From positions 983,536 through 1,047,535 of the forward strand of contig NZ_CP089291.1 of NCBI RefSeq assembly GCF_022818495.1: 64,000 nucleotides of DNA. The letters are read 5' to 3'. A program made the translations under genes and the position numbers. Source of the stretch: Fodinisporobacter ferrooxydans (GTDB lineage: Bacteria; Bacillota; Bacilli; Tumebacillales; MYW30-H2). Shown piece by piece: positions 7,495-15,109 of the stretch. The notes beneath the pieces are model-generated. The model was given only the letters and a program-made list of their open reading frames with translations, had not been told where the DNA came from and did not search any database. How positions within the stretch are numbered: position 1 is the stretch's first letter; every line of letters starts with the position of its first letter.

Positions 7495-9909
7495 TCAATG
7501 CCTTATGTTTACCTCAAACAAAGACGTATCCAATGCTTGAATGAATGGCGTCCATTCTCCTGTCGTATAAAGCAGAAGCTGGTGCATCGCACGCGTGCAT
7601 GCTGTATAAAAGAGCTTGCGCTCGCTTTCCCGATGATACGTCTGCGAAGAAGCATCATAGATCAGAACAGCGTCAAATTCAACGCCCTTAGCGAGATATG
7701 CGGGAATGACCAACGTTCCTTTTTCGAAGGTGGGCGTCTTCTTCGTAATCAGCCGCAGCGACGGGCATCCCTGAGCGGTCAAGAGCTCGTAAGCGTCGTG
7801 GCTTTCGGCCGCTGTTTTCGTAATGACGGCGATGGAGGCAAAGCCTTCCGCCTGAAGCGCCGCAAGATCCTCTGCTATTTGCGTTGCCAACTGCTCGTTA
7901 CTGCCCACCATTGAAAGAAGCGGCTTCTTCCCGCTTCTTTCGAAGGGCACGATCTCCTTGCCACTCGGCAATAACGACTTTGTGAACTCCACAATCTCTC
8001 GGGTTGACCGATAACTGCGAACAAGGCGAACCAATCTCGTTTCAGACTCGCCGTAAAGCCGAACCAGCGGTGAATCTGAAACGTACAGTTCCGTTGACTG
8101 AGCGAAGATTGCCTGGCCGAAATCGCCGAGTACCGTCATGCGAGCACGGGGAAACAACTTTTTTATAAATTCATATTGAAACATTGAATAATCCTGACCC
8201 TCATCAACGAATATATGCCGTACCTCTGTACTCGTCCGAACGCCCTCAACAAGCTCTTTTAAATACAGGTACGGTGTCGCATCTTCATAGAACAGTTCAA
8301 GTCGACTAAGCTTTTCCTTGGTTTGCTCGCAGATGTCCGGCCAAAGCTCGGGAGCTTCGGTCTCATTCGTCATCTTGCCATAATTGTCCTTATTGCCGAA
8401 CAGCTGCGCGTACAGCCCAACCATATCGATGAACAACATCTGCTTCACGCTTCGCCTCAACGGTTTAAAGTGATCCTTCACGATCATGCGACGCAGTATT
8501 TCTTCTTCCCGCTCGGCATAGTCGAAGTCGCCCTCGTCTCGCCGGCGCTTATTGTGCACTATCTCGTGAACTTCTTCATAGTGTTCGGCAAAGTCAAAGA
8601 CACCCCTCTCTTTGTGTAACTCGCTGAACGCAGCAGCGTATTGCTCCTTTTCAAGATAATAAAGCTCCTCCTGCACCCAGAGCGCCTCCCGCTCCTTGCG
8701 CTCCAGTATAGTCAGCTCCTTCAGCAACCACTCTTGCAGCATTGCAACGCGATTGGCCAAGCGAATGGAAGAATCATAACTGTAAAACTGTGTTTTCATT
8801 TGCTCTACTGTGATCAATTCGCGGTCCCTAAAACAGATGCTGTTGAATCGCATGCCCTCCTGACCCAGCCATTGCGCATAATTTTGGAGAGCTTGAAGGA
8901 ACGCTACAGACGCTTTATATTCAATCCCACTCAGCCGAGCCTCATGCTCTTGCGCTGTCAGCACGTATTCGATCTGATCGAACAGATCTTCTAGACACAA
9001 CGTCGTTCCGATCCAATATTCAAGATATTCTTGAAAGGTCGTCTGCTGCATATTTTCTTCACCAAGCTCGGGAAGGACGGTGGATACATAGCTGTTAAAC
9101 ATCGGATTCGGCGAGAAAAGAACGATTTGGTCAGCCTTGAGCCGCTCTCGGTGCTTGTACAGCAAGTACGCCACCCGCTGCAGTGCCGCAGAGGTCTTCC
9201 CGCTGCCGGCCGCCCCCTGCACAATGAGCATCCGGCTCTTGTCTTCGCGTATAATGGCGTTTTGCTCTTTTTGGATGGTCGCCACGATGCTCTTCATCTG
9301 AGCATCCGCACTCTTACCGAGCACCTGCTGCAGCAATTCGTCGCCGATCGTTAAGTCCGTGTCGAAAATATTGCATAATTGACCCTCATGGATCTGGTAC
9401 TGCCGCTTCAGCTTCATTGTCCCAGTTATGGATCCGGCCGGCGTGTCATATTCGGCTGCTCCCGGGGAATAGTCGTAGTACATGCTCGCAATAGGTGTCC
9501 GCCAGTCATATATCAGAAAACTCAGGCCATCTGTATCTACGAAGGATGATACGCCGATGTAGATCTGTTCGCTGAAGCTCAGACCATTCTCTTGGAAATC
9601 GATGCGCCCAAAGTAAGGTGATAACAGCAGCCGTTTCATGCTTTTCCATTGCTGCATGCGAAGTAGGTAGCTTCGCTCCCGTTCGGATAATAATGCCTCT
9701 TGTTGCTTTATACTGTAGAAAGTCTCTTCAAAATCTTCGTAGGTACTCGTGTTGACCGTAACTTCCTCCCAAAATCGTCTGCGGATGTCCGTCGCCTGAT
9801 CGCGCAGCCCAGCCACCTCCGGATCCAGTTCGACGATTCTCGCTTGAAGCTTTTCCGTTACCAGATCCAGTCTCTGCTGTTCTTGATTCCAATCCTTTGC
9901 GTTTATCAT
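7495..9909 (-). CDS. helD: HelD-type RNA polymerase-associated ATPase (UvrD/Rep fold)
   Basis: About 804 aa from ATG 9909. The frame also opens 16 codons earlier at a TTG, but the AAAGGAG ribosome site lies between the two. An N-terminal coiled coil of about 100 residues, rich in Arg, Glu and Gln, precedes Walker A (GAAGSGKTS, about residues 232-240). A superfamily-1 motor follows, with Walker B-like VDEGQDYS and the late helicase motifs LVRSYRST, KGVEFDAVLIYD and YTACTRAMHQ. HelD binds RNA polymerase and uses ATP to release stalled or DNA-bound enzyme. It stands alone between terminators, and its codon use matches the core genes. Confidence 0.88.
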   Translation of the reverse strand: MINAKDWNQEQQRLDLVTEKLQARIVELDPEVAGLRDQATDIRRRFWEEVTVNTSTYEDFEETFYSIKQQEALLSERERSYLLRMQQWKSMKRLLLSPYFGRIDFQENGLSFSEQIYIGVSSFVDTDGLSFLIYDWRTPIASMYYDYSPGAAEYDTPAGSITGTMKLKRQYQIHEGQLCNIFDTDLTIGDELLQQVLGKSADAQMKSIVATIQKEQNAIIREDKSRMLIVQGAAGSGKTSAALQRVAYLLYKHRERLKADQIVLFSPNPMFNSYVSTVLPELGEENMQQTTFQEYLEYWIGTTLCLEDLFDQIEYVLTAQEHEARLSGIEYKASVAFLQALQNYAQWLGQEGMRFNSICFRDRELITVEQMKTQFYSYDSSIRLANRVAMLQEWLLKELTILERKEREALWVQEELYYLEKEQYAAAFSELHKERGVFDFAEHYEEVHEIVHNKRRRDEGDFDYAEREEEILRRMIVKDHFKPLRRSVKQMLFIDMVGLYAQLFGNKDNYGKMTNETEAPELWPDICEQTKEKLSRLELFYEDATPYLYLKELVEGVRTSTEVRHIFVDEGQDYSMFQYEFIKKLFPRARMTVLGDFGQAIFAQSTELYVSDSPLVRLYGESETRLVRLVRSYRSTREIVEFTKSLLPSGKEIVPFERSGKKPLLSMVGSNEQLATQIAEDLAALQAEGFASIAVITKTAAESHDAYELLTAQGCPSLRLITKKTPTFEKGTLVIPAYLAKGVEFDAVLIYDASSQTYHRESERKLFYTACTRAMHQLLLYTTGEWTPFIQALDTSLFEVNIRH

Positions 9910-10086
9910 TCTCTTGAACACGCTCCTTTCAAAATCCGAAGAAAAAAAGTTTGACAAACAGCATTGTCATATGATACGATTAAAATGTAGATATAATGTT
10001 ATATTTTTGATTTTTTGAATAAATCGCTGGCGATTTTTTAATCTTATCATAGTGCTTTCTTCGCGTGCAATGTTTTATTTATAGTT

Positions 10087-10112
10087 GAACCCGGCAGACC
10101 TATGCCGGGTTC
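10087..10112. terminator. Terminator between the protease pair and helD
   Basis: GAACCCGGCA (10087-10096) and TGCCGGGTTC (10103-10112) form a perfect 10-bp GC-rich stem with a 6-nt loop. TTTAGTTT follows on the plus strand. Confidence 0.7.
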
Positions 10113-10227
10113 TTTAGTTTACTCATGCAACGCTTATTGAAAGGGGGACGTTTAAAGGTTTTTTGCCATCCACATTGTCAAAAGCAAAATCCTGGATTCG
10201 TAAGTCATCCCGAACAATTTCTCCCTA

Positions 10228-10254
10228 TTTATGATACGGTTCCCCGTGATAAAT
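10228..10254. repeat. Palindromic relative of the 18-bp repeat
   Basis: An ATTTAT...ATAAAT frame encloses ACGG-TTCC-CCGT, and its core (GATACGGTTC) matches the GGTACGGTTC core of the 18-bp repeats. It lies 20 bp past the end of the protease gene and may act as its transcript end. Confidence 0.45.
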
Positions 10255-10273
10255 CTAAATGAGGTTTTCTATT

Positions 10274-10660
10274 TTATTTTCTAATAGCAACCTTTTCATT
10301 AAAATCAATAATTAGACCTGCTTTAATCATAAAATCGACACCAAGAATTCCATTAAATCCATATGTCTCTTTTGTTATTCCTAACTGTATCTGAAAAGAA
10401 TCCAGCATAAATCCATCAATTTCTAAATTTGTTACAGTCTGCTCATAGCACAGTTCACTTTCTCCCCCAACTCCATACATTCTTCTTGGCCTGCCACCTT
10501 TACGGTCTATGATAAGTCCAACTTCTTCAACTTCATCCGTATCAAAGATTGTAGTTGAACATCCTGTATCCAAGAGCACATCATCCAATAGTAACTGTTT
10601 CCCTTTATATGCAAGGGAAACAGTTACTATTGGTAACCCGTATTGTATTTGAATTTTCAT
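10274..10660 (-). CDS. Retropepsin-like aspartic protease
   Basis: 128 aa. One retropepsin-type domain with the catalytic motif VLLDTGCSTTIF near residue 30 (Asp-Thr-Gly), a flap-like MYGVGGESE region and the hydrophobic GILGVDFMIKAGLIIDF strand pair typical of the fold. Such single-domain proteases act as dimers. There is no signal peptide, so it is probably cytosolic. Its start overlaps the end of the 87-aa gene by 4 bp. Related proteins are usually annotated as aspartyl protease family with unknown substrate; this pair suggests the small partner is a substrate or regulator. Confidence 0.8.
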   Translation of the reverse strand: MKIQIQYGLPIVTVSLAYKGKQLLLDDVLLDTGCSTTIFDTDEVEEVGLIIDRKGGRPRRMYGVGGESELCYEQTVTNLEIDGFMLDSFQIQLGITKETYGFNGILGVDFMIKAGLIIDFNEKVAIRK

Positions 10661-10920
10661 TGGAGCCGTCTCCTAGCTCCGATAAACTTCTGTTCTTTTA
10701 CATCTATTGTTTCATGGTCTGTATGGAAAATGTAGTATTCGCGAGAAGGGTCTGCTAGATGTAGTTTTTTATATTCTTTCCATGCAAAAGTCGACTCGGG
10801 GAAATTTGAAATGACGGATAATTCTTCAAGATGGCGGATAGAATCTTTTGAGTAAGCAGAGATGGCTTCGACAAGTACCCATTGTTCAGGATATAGTTCA
10901 CGAACTTGCTCCCATTTCAT
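10657..10920 (-). CDS. Small protein coupled to the retropepsin-like protease
   Basis: 87 aa. MKWEQVRELYPEQWVLVEAISAYS, then a middle region with HLEELSVI and EYKKLHLADPSREYYIFHT, and a basic tail GARRRLQ. Soluble, with no cysteine. The ribosome site GGAGGTG is well placed. It overlaps the protease start by 4 bp (ATGA), so the two are translated together. From memory, proteins starting WEQV-x-x-YP-x-xWV are often found next to such proteases in Firmicutes; function unknown. Confidence 0.7.
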   Translation of the reverse strand: MKWEQVRELYPEQWVLVEAISAYSKDSIRHLEELSVISNFPESTFAWKEYKKLHLADPSREYYIFHTDHETIDVKEQKFIGARRRLQ

Positions 10921-11110
10921 CTTATAGCACCTCCATTTTTTTACTACACCTAGTATATCATTAAAGCTTATTTATTGGACAAACTACGTCATACATCATC
11001 ATTAATTTGAATTTTTTATACAACGCAAAAAATGGATCTAGACTAAACGTACTGCTTTTCCCTTTCAACTTGCTGCCCCATTACTTATATAACTTTTATA
11101 GGAGAGATTT

Positions 11111-11157
11111 AAAAGAGAGCATCCTGAGGATCATTTCCAATCCTTTTTCTGCTCTCC
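11111..11157 (-). terminator. Terminator of the DUF262 gene
   Basis: On the reverse strand GAGAGCA (11156-11150) pairs with TGCTCTC (11121-11115), followed by TTTTAAAT. An inner GGAT/ATCC stem lies in the loop. Confidence 0.6.
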
Positions 11158-11199
11158 TAAAGATACATGCTTTATAACGTTATTTTTTTCCTATCCCCT

Positions 11200-13263
11200 T
11201 TAACCATTTTTTTCAAGATCCCTTAACAGCTCACCACTTATTGTCTTCCATTCCGTTAAACCATTAGCACTTCGCCCCATCACAATAGCTGCTGCAGTTG
11301 AAGGACTAGAAAAAGTATAATCTTCTGTGAGATATAACCCCCTATCTTTTTTAGCCACTAGTAATCCTTTTTCTATTAAGTTTTTCCTCATTTCTAAATA
11401 GTTTTGTTGATAAGAATCGCTGACAGAATCAGCAAAAAATGAATCTTTAAACACTTTAAAACCATTATACACAGGAGTACCCACAGCATTTGCCCCTCTA
11501 GCTGCATTTATAAAATATTTTTGAAGTAAATGACTATCAATTGATTGATTAAGCACAATCTCTGTATTATATGAAATATTGGTATTGCTTACATTGAGAT
11601 CCCATGCATTTCTTAATAGATTAATCAATTTTTTCTGCCTATCTTCTAAAACTCTCGGAGTCCACTCATTTTCCTGAATGACTTGAGTTGTTAATGCAAA
11701 AGTTGTAACTCCATTTTTTGATTGAAAATAGGATGTTTTCTTTTTATTAAAGTCATAGTTTTGGGCTTGCGAATTTTTGGAGCGAGTCAATAGAACCAAA
11801 TTCCCTAGTTTGTGCACATATTCAGATGGATTAGGGAAATTTGTTAACCATTCACTACCCACTTTAGGTGTTTGCGGTAGAACATGCTCAACTGTAATAA
11901 CGGAATGATCATAGAAAGGTTGTCCGTTTGTCAGTAATGAATCTAAGCGAAGCAAAACGTATCTCCTTACTGTATCTTTTAACTCTGTATAAACATCTCC
12001 ATTTAACCTTTCCAAAACTGCCCTTTTGTCATCATCTGAAACCGTTAATAAAGATTCCTCAGAAAAGATATTAATTCCTTTCTCCATTTGCCTTAGAATT
12101 TGTGAATACTTAGACATACGCCAATTGAAGTTTTTCCGCAAGACCATGCTGATACCTGCAAACTGCTCCAACAGATTTAAAAACCCTTCCAAATTATCTT
12201 TATATTGTTGAATATAATACATTGCTACGGGAATCCAATCATTATTATCAATTCGATTAAGCAAGCTTAATATTTTTAATATCTTGGGTTGATGGCTGTA
12301 AAAGGATTGATAATCAACAAGTTTCAAATAAATATCACTGTATGGGATTAAAATGTCATTAATGAAAAATTTTCCAGTTACTTTCGAGAAGATATCCTCA
12401 TATTCATCTTTATAATTTGCACTACCTTTTCTTTTTTGGATTATCATCCTTATATGATCAAATAATTTATTGAACCTATCCCGTCCTAAAGAGACTTCAA
12501 CATCTTCCCACTTACTTGTATAGAAATCTTGTTCATTATCAGGGATTGCTCCTATTACACGTGCTTTAAATATATCACTTGGAAGTAAATCCAACCCCCG
12601 ATCATTTAGAACAGTAAATATCCGAAAAGCTGAATCAAAATTGGGGGTAGAAACTACAACAATAAAACAAAGGGTGGCTAAAACTAAAGGGAGTGTTTTT
12701 ACTGTCTCTTCATCTAATTCATTTAAGCGTTCCATAAAATACAGTGCATTTTCCATAATTGCTTTTTGGCTGTCTGTCTTGAATGATGTATCCTTTGTTA
12801 ACTTATGTGTCATGCCTTTTGCTTGTATGTATTTTTTTAAGAATTCATCATCTCTTTTGCGCAAATGCAGTCTATATGTATCCTGTGTACCTAATATTTT
12901 GCTACCCTTCTGTACCACCATTTGTTCAATATCATTAGCGTAATCATCACTGAGAATGTCACGTAGTACAGAAAATAAAATAGTTAGTGTAGTCAATCGT
13001 TGTTGACCATCCAATACCTCAGCTTTTGGACCATCATTTTTGACTAAAACAATACTCCCTAGAAAATAAGGCTCGTCAACATGGCTGATATTATTTTCTG
13101 AAATACCATAGTGATTAATAAATTCCAATAAATCATCCAAAAGCTCCCCTGCTTCATCTGTTGTCCACGAGTATGGCCGTTGAACAGAAGGAACAGTGAA
13201 TAAATAATCATCTGAAAATACTTTATGTAAAGGAGTTTCTTGGGCTGTTAACTTTGTTTTCAT
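11200..13263 (-). CDS. DUF262-DUF1524-DUF4357 protein, GmrSD-like restriction/defence candidate
   Basis: 687 aa with three recognisable parts. DUF262 (GmrS-like NTPase/nuclease) comes first: VPSVQRPYSW at residues 24-33 and the signature DGQQRLTTL at 85-93. DUF1524 (GmrD-like HNH fold) follows: VEHVLPQ with His460, then LGNLVLLTRSKNSQAQN at 487-501. The C-terminal domain at about 600-675 reads like DUF4357 (YNGFKV...FSSPSTAAAIVMGRSANGLTEW). GmrSD enzymes cut modified (for example glucosylated) phage DNA; whether this one does is unknown. The gene is clearly more AT-rich than its neighbours, suggesting transfer. Start ATG 13263 has GGGGAGGA 7 nt upstream. No methylase accompanies it, consistent with a type IV-like system. 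Confidence 0.82.
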   Translation of the reverse strand: MKTKLTAQETPLHKVFSDDYLFTVPSVQRPYSWTTDEAGELLDDLLEFINHYGISENNISHVDEPYFLGSIVLVKNDGPKAEVLDGQQRLTTLTILFSVLRDILSDDYANDIEQMVVQKGSKILGTQDTYRLHLRKRDDEFLKKYIQAKGMTHKLTKDTSFKTDSQKAIMENALYFMERLNELDEETVKTLPLVLATLCFIVVVSTPNFDSAFRIFTVLNDRGLDLLPSDIFKARVIGAIPDNEQDFYTSKWEDVEVSLGRDRFNKLFDHIRMIIQKRKGSANYKDEYEDIFSKVTGKFFINDILIPYSDIYLKLVDYQSFYSHQPKILKILSLLNRIDNNDWIPVAMYYIQQYKDNLEGFLNLLEQFAGISMVLRKNFNWRMSKYSQILRQMEKGINIFSEESLLTVSDDDKRAVLERLNGDVYTELKDTVRRYVLLRLDSLLTNGQPFYDHSVITVEHVLPQTPKVGSEWLTNFPNPSEYVHKLGNLVLLTRSKNSQAQNYDFNKKKTSYFQSKNGVTTFALTTQVIQENEWTPRVLEDRQKKLINLLRNAWDLNVSNTNISYNTEIVLNQSIDSHLLQKYFINAARGANAVGTPVYNGFKVFKDSFFADSVSDSYQQNYLEMRKNLIEKGLLVAKKDRGLYLTEDYTFSSPSTAAAIVMGRSANGLTEWKTISGELLRDLEKNG

Positions 13264-13757
13264 AGAATATTCCTCCCCTCTCTTCGTAACATAACTCTAC
13301 AATACTTTTTTCGATCAATCATATCAATCAAAAAACCTCATTTACTTGTGGTACGGTTCACCGTGTTTGATCTTAAACTAATCTGGCCATTAGCGACATT
13401 TCTTGCATCATCACAAAATGGTATATTTATGCAAAAATGAAGTACGTCTTTAAATGTTATTCCACCACAAAATCTTCATTACTATTTGATTGGCTATACC
13501 CCTACCTGTGTTTGTATCCAAAAAACAGGCGATCTCCATATCAATTCCTGACGGTTATCCTAGCTTACATTGACAGTTTCCAATCCCGCAGTTTCCAATC
13601 CCACCGAAATATTCAGAATAAACTTTTATTTATGCAATGCTATTTTCTTCTTGCATAAGTGGCTGATTATCCCATATTATTATTTTGCCGGCAAAAAATA
13701 TGGAAGCAAACTATATGCTGACAAATTATAATTTAGCAATGTTTGGGAGTGCTCGAT
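13264..13757. other. Gene-free interval between the DUF262 gene and marR
   Basis: AT-rich. It contains the right copy of the 18-bp repeat (13342-13359) and a 14-bp perfect tandem duplication CAGTTTCCAATCCC (13574-13587 and 13589-13602). The open frame at 13437-13658 has no ribosome site and an unlikely composition, so I do not call it. Confidence 0.5.
13342..13359 (+). repeat. 18-bp direct repeat, right copy
   Basis: TTACTTGTGGTACGGTTC, identical to 7390-7407. It lies 79 bp upstream of the DUF262 start and continues as ACCGTG, making a small CGGTtcaCCG palindrome. Confidence 0.7.
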
Positions 13758-14270
13758 GTGGATTTACACCTGCAAAGCTTGCCTAAAAATTTGCCCGATC
13801 GACAAAAAGTACTGGAATTAAAAGAAAAATTCCCGGATATGGACCCGCTATCTGTCGAGGCGTTTTTCGTATTTTTGCGAACATCCGGAGATCTGATAAA
13901 GAAAATCGGCACGAATCTGTCCTGCTGGGGCATTACGCCCGGCCGCATGATGACGCTGATGGCTTTATTTAATCATTCCCGCAGCATGGCTCCTTCCGAA
14001 TTGGCCGAACGCATCGGAGTGACCCGCGGCACGATTACCGGTTTGCTGGACGGACTGGAGAAAGACGGACTCATACAGCGTATGGAATGCTGCAGCGACC
14101 GCCGTATGATCAATATACAATTGACCGATAAGGGAGTGGAATTTATTAATGAGATGGTTCCCAGTCATTTTGAATTGATAGGAAAAATAATGAAAGTATT
14201 GGACGAAACGGAGATCGGCACACTGATCGCTCTATTGGAAAAAGTCCATGGACGGGTGCATGAGCTTTAA
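13758..14270 (+). CDS. MarR-family transcriptional regulator
   Basis: 170 aa from GTG 13758, preferred over the upstream TTG because GGGAG lies 8 nt before it. Winged-helix core: MAPSELAERIGVTRGTITGLLDGLEKDGLIQR, then the wing with the CCSDRRMINIQLTDKG signature. MarR proteins are dimeric repressors released by small phenolic or hydrophobic ligands. It is transcribed in the same direction as the export genes 180 bp downstream and is presumably their regulator, perhaps also of itself. It has a longer N-terminus than minimal MarR (about 140 aa). Confidence 0.9.
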   Translation: MDLHLQSLPKNLPDRQKVLELKEKFPDMDPLSVEAFFVFLRTSGDLIKKIGTNLSCWGITPGRMMTLMALFNHSRSMAPSELAERIGVTRGTITGLLDGLEKDGLIQRMECCSDRRMINIQLTDKGVEFINEMVPSHFELIGKIMKVLDETEIGTLIALLEKVHGRVHEL

Positions 14271-14367
14271 ATCCTTTTCATGCTTTCAATGCTTCTCATC
14301 AATTGTAAGAAAAACTGGGCTTCATCAGTCTTTTCGACTGCTGTCTGTTAGTGAAAAATCCTCGATT

Positions 14368-14431
14368 TTGTTCGTAGATTTGTTCGCAGATTTATTCGTA
14401 GATTGACAATTTTACAGTTGTTTCACACGAT
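14368..14431 (+). promoter_or_regulatory. Promoter of the export genes with three 12-bp tandem repeats
   Basis: Three head-to-tail copies of TTGTTCGTAGAT-like units (14368-14403) end where the -35 TTGACA (14403-14408) begins; 17 bp later is CACGAT (14426-14431) as a weak -10. Repeats abutting a -35 are suited to binding a regulator in helical register (12 bp is close to one turn). MarR binding here is inference. Confidence 0.5.
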
Positions 14432-14451
14432 TTCCTGCTGGGAGGATACAT

Positions 14452-15096
14452 ATGGACAAAAAGAAAGTTGCGCGTATTTTTATTGGAGTCATTATTGCAG
14501 CAATACTAGGAATTGTCGGCTATTACGGCTATGAAAACTATTATTTTGTGTCGACAGATGATGCGACAATCACCGGGAACATTTATCGGATTGCTCCAAA
14601 AATCGCCGGGAAAATTGAAACTGTGAATATTCATGAGGGAGATACGGTACAAAAAGGGCAGGTGTTGATGCAAATGGAGCAGTCCAATGTTCCTACTGCA
14701 GACAGTGCAATGATCAAATCTCCCATCGACGGTGTCGTCATACAACGTACCGGACTATCAGGCGAAGTGGTCGGCGCCGGAACAACCGTTGCCTTGGTTG
14801 TATCGAAGAAAGATCTTTATGTCGAAGCAAACATCGACGAAACAAAAGCAACAGACATCAAAGTCGGGCAGCCGGTCGATATTACAGTCGACATGTACCC
14901 TGGCGTCACATTTCATGGCAAGGTGAAAGAAATTGATCCGGCTACACAATCTGCCCTTTCCCTTTTGCCGCCGGTAAACGCAGGCGGAAACTTTACAAAA
15001 ATAACGCAACGGATCCCGGTTAAAATTGCTTTTACTGACGGGCCTTATGATTTTAAACCTGGTCTGAATGCAGAGGTCAAAATTCATGTGAAATAG
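14452..15096 (+). CDS. HlyD/EmrA-type membrane fusion adaptor
   Basis: 214 aa, shorter than E. coli EmrA (390) because the long coiled-coil hairpin is missing. One N-terminal membrane helix (about residues 6-27: ARIFIGVIIAAILGIVGYYG), then the biotinyl-lipoyl halves (STDDATITGNIYRIAPKIAG...SPIDGVVIQR) and a beta-barrel ending FKPGLNAEVKIHVK. Strong GGGAGG ribosome site. It precedes the DHA2 pump by 13 bp. In a monoderm the adaptor would act in the wall space next to the pump; this compact form fits that setting. Confidence 0.85.
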   Translation: MDKKKVARIFIGVIIAAILGIVGYYGYENYYFVSTDDATITGNIYRIAPKIAGKIETVNIHEGDTVQKGQVLMQMEQSNVPTADSAMIKSPIDGVVIQRTGLSGEVVGAGTTVALVVSKKDLYVEANIDETKATDIKVGQPVDITVDMYPGVTFHGKVKEIDPATQSALSLLPPVNAGGNFTKITQRIPVKIAFTDGPYDFKPGLNAEVKIHVK

Positions 15097-15109
15097 GATG
15101 TGGTAGTGA

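Larger units (their letters stand above)
9910..10273. other. Intergenic interval upstream of helD
   Basis: AT-rich, with the helD ribosome site at about 9923-9929, a terminator at 10087-10112 and a palindrome at 10228-10254. No gene seen. Confidence 0.5.

Noticed and set aside
9910-9957. TTG start for HelD 16 codons upstream
   Set aside because: The strong AAAGGAG site lies within these codons and points to ATG 9909.
13574-13602. 14-bp tandem duplication as a possible CRISPR remnant
   Set aside because: Only two units with a 1-bp gap, no spacers and no cas genes.
13437-13658. 73-aa open frame between the DUF262 gene and marR
   Set aside because: No ribosome site, Tyr/Phe/Ser-heavy composition typical of AT-rich non-coding DNA, and it spans a short tandem duplication.
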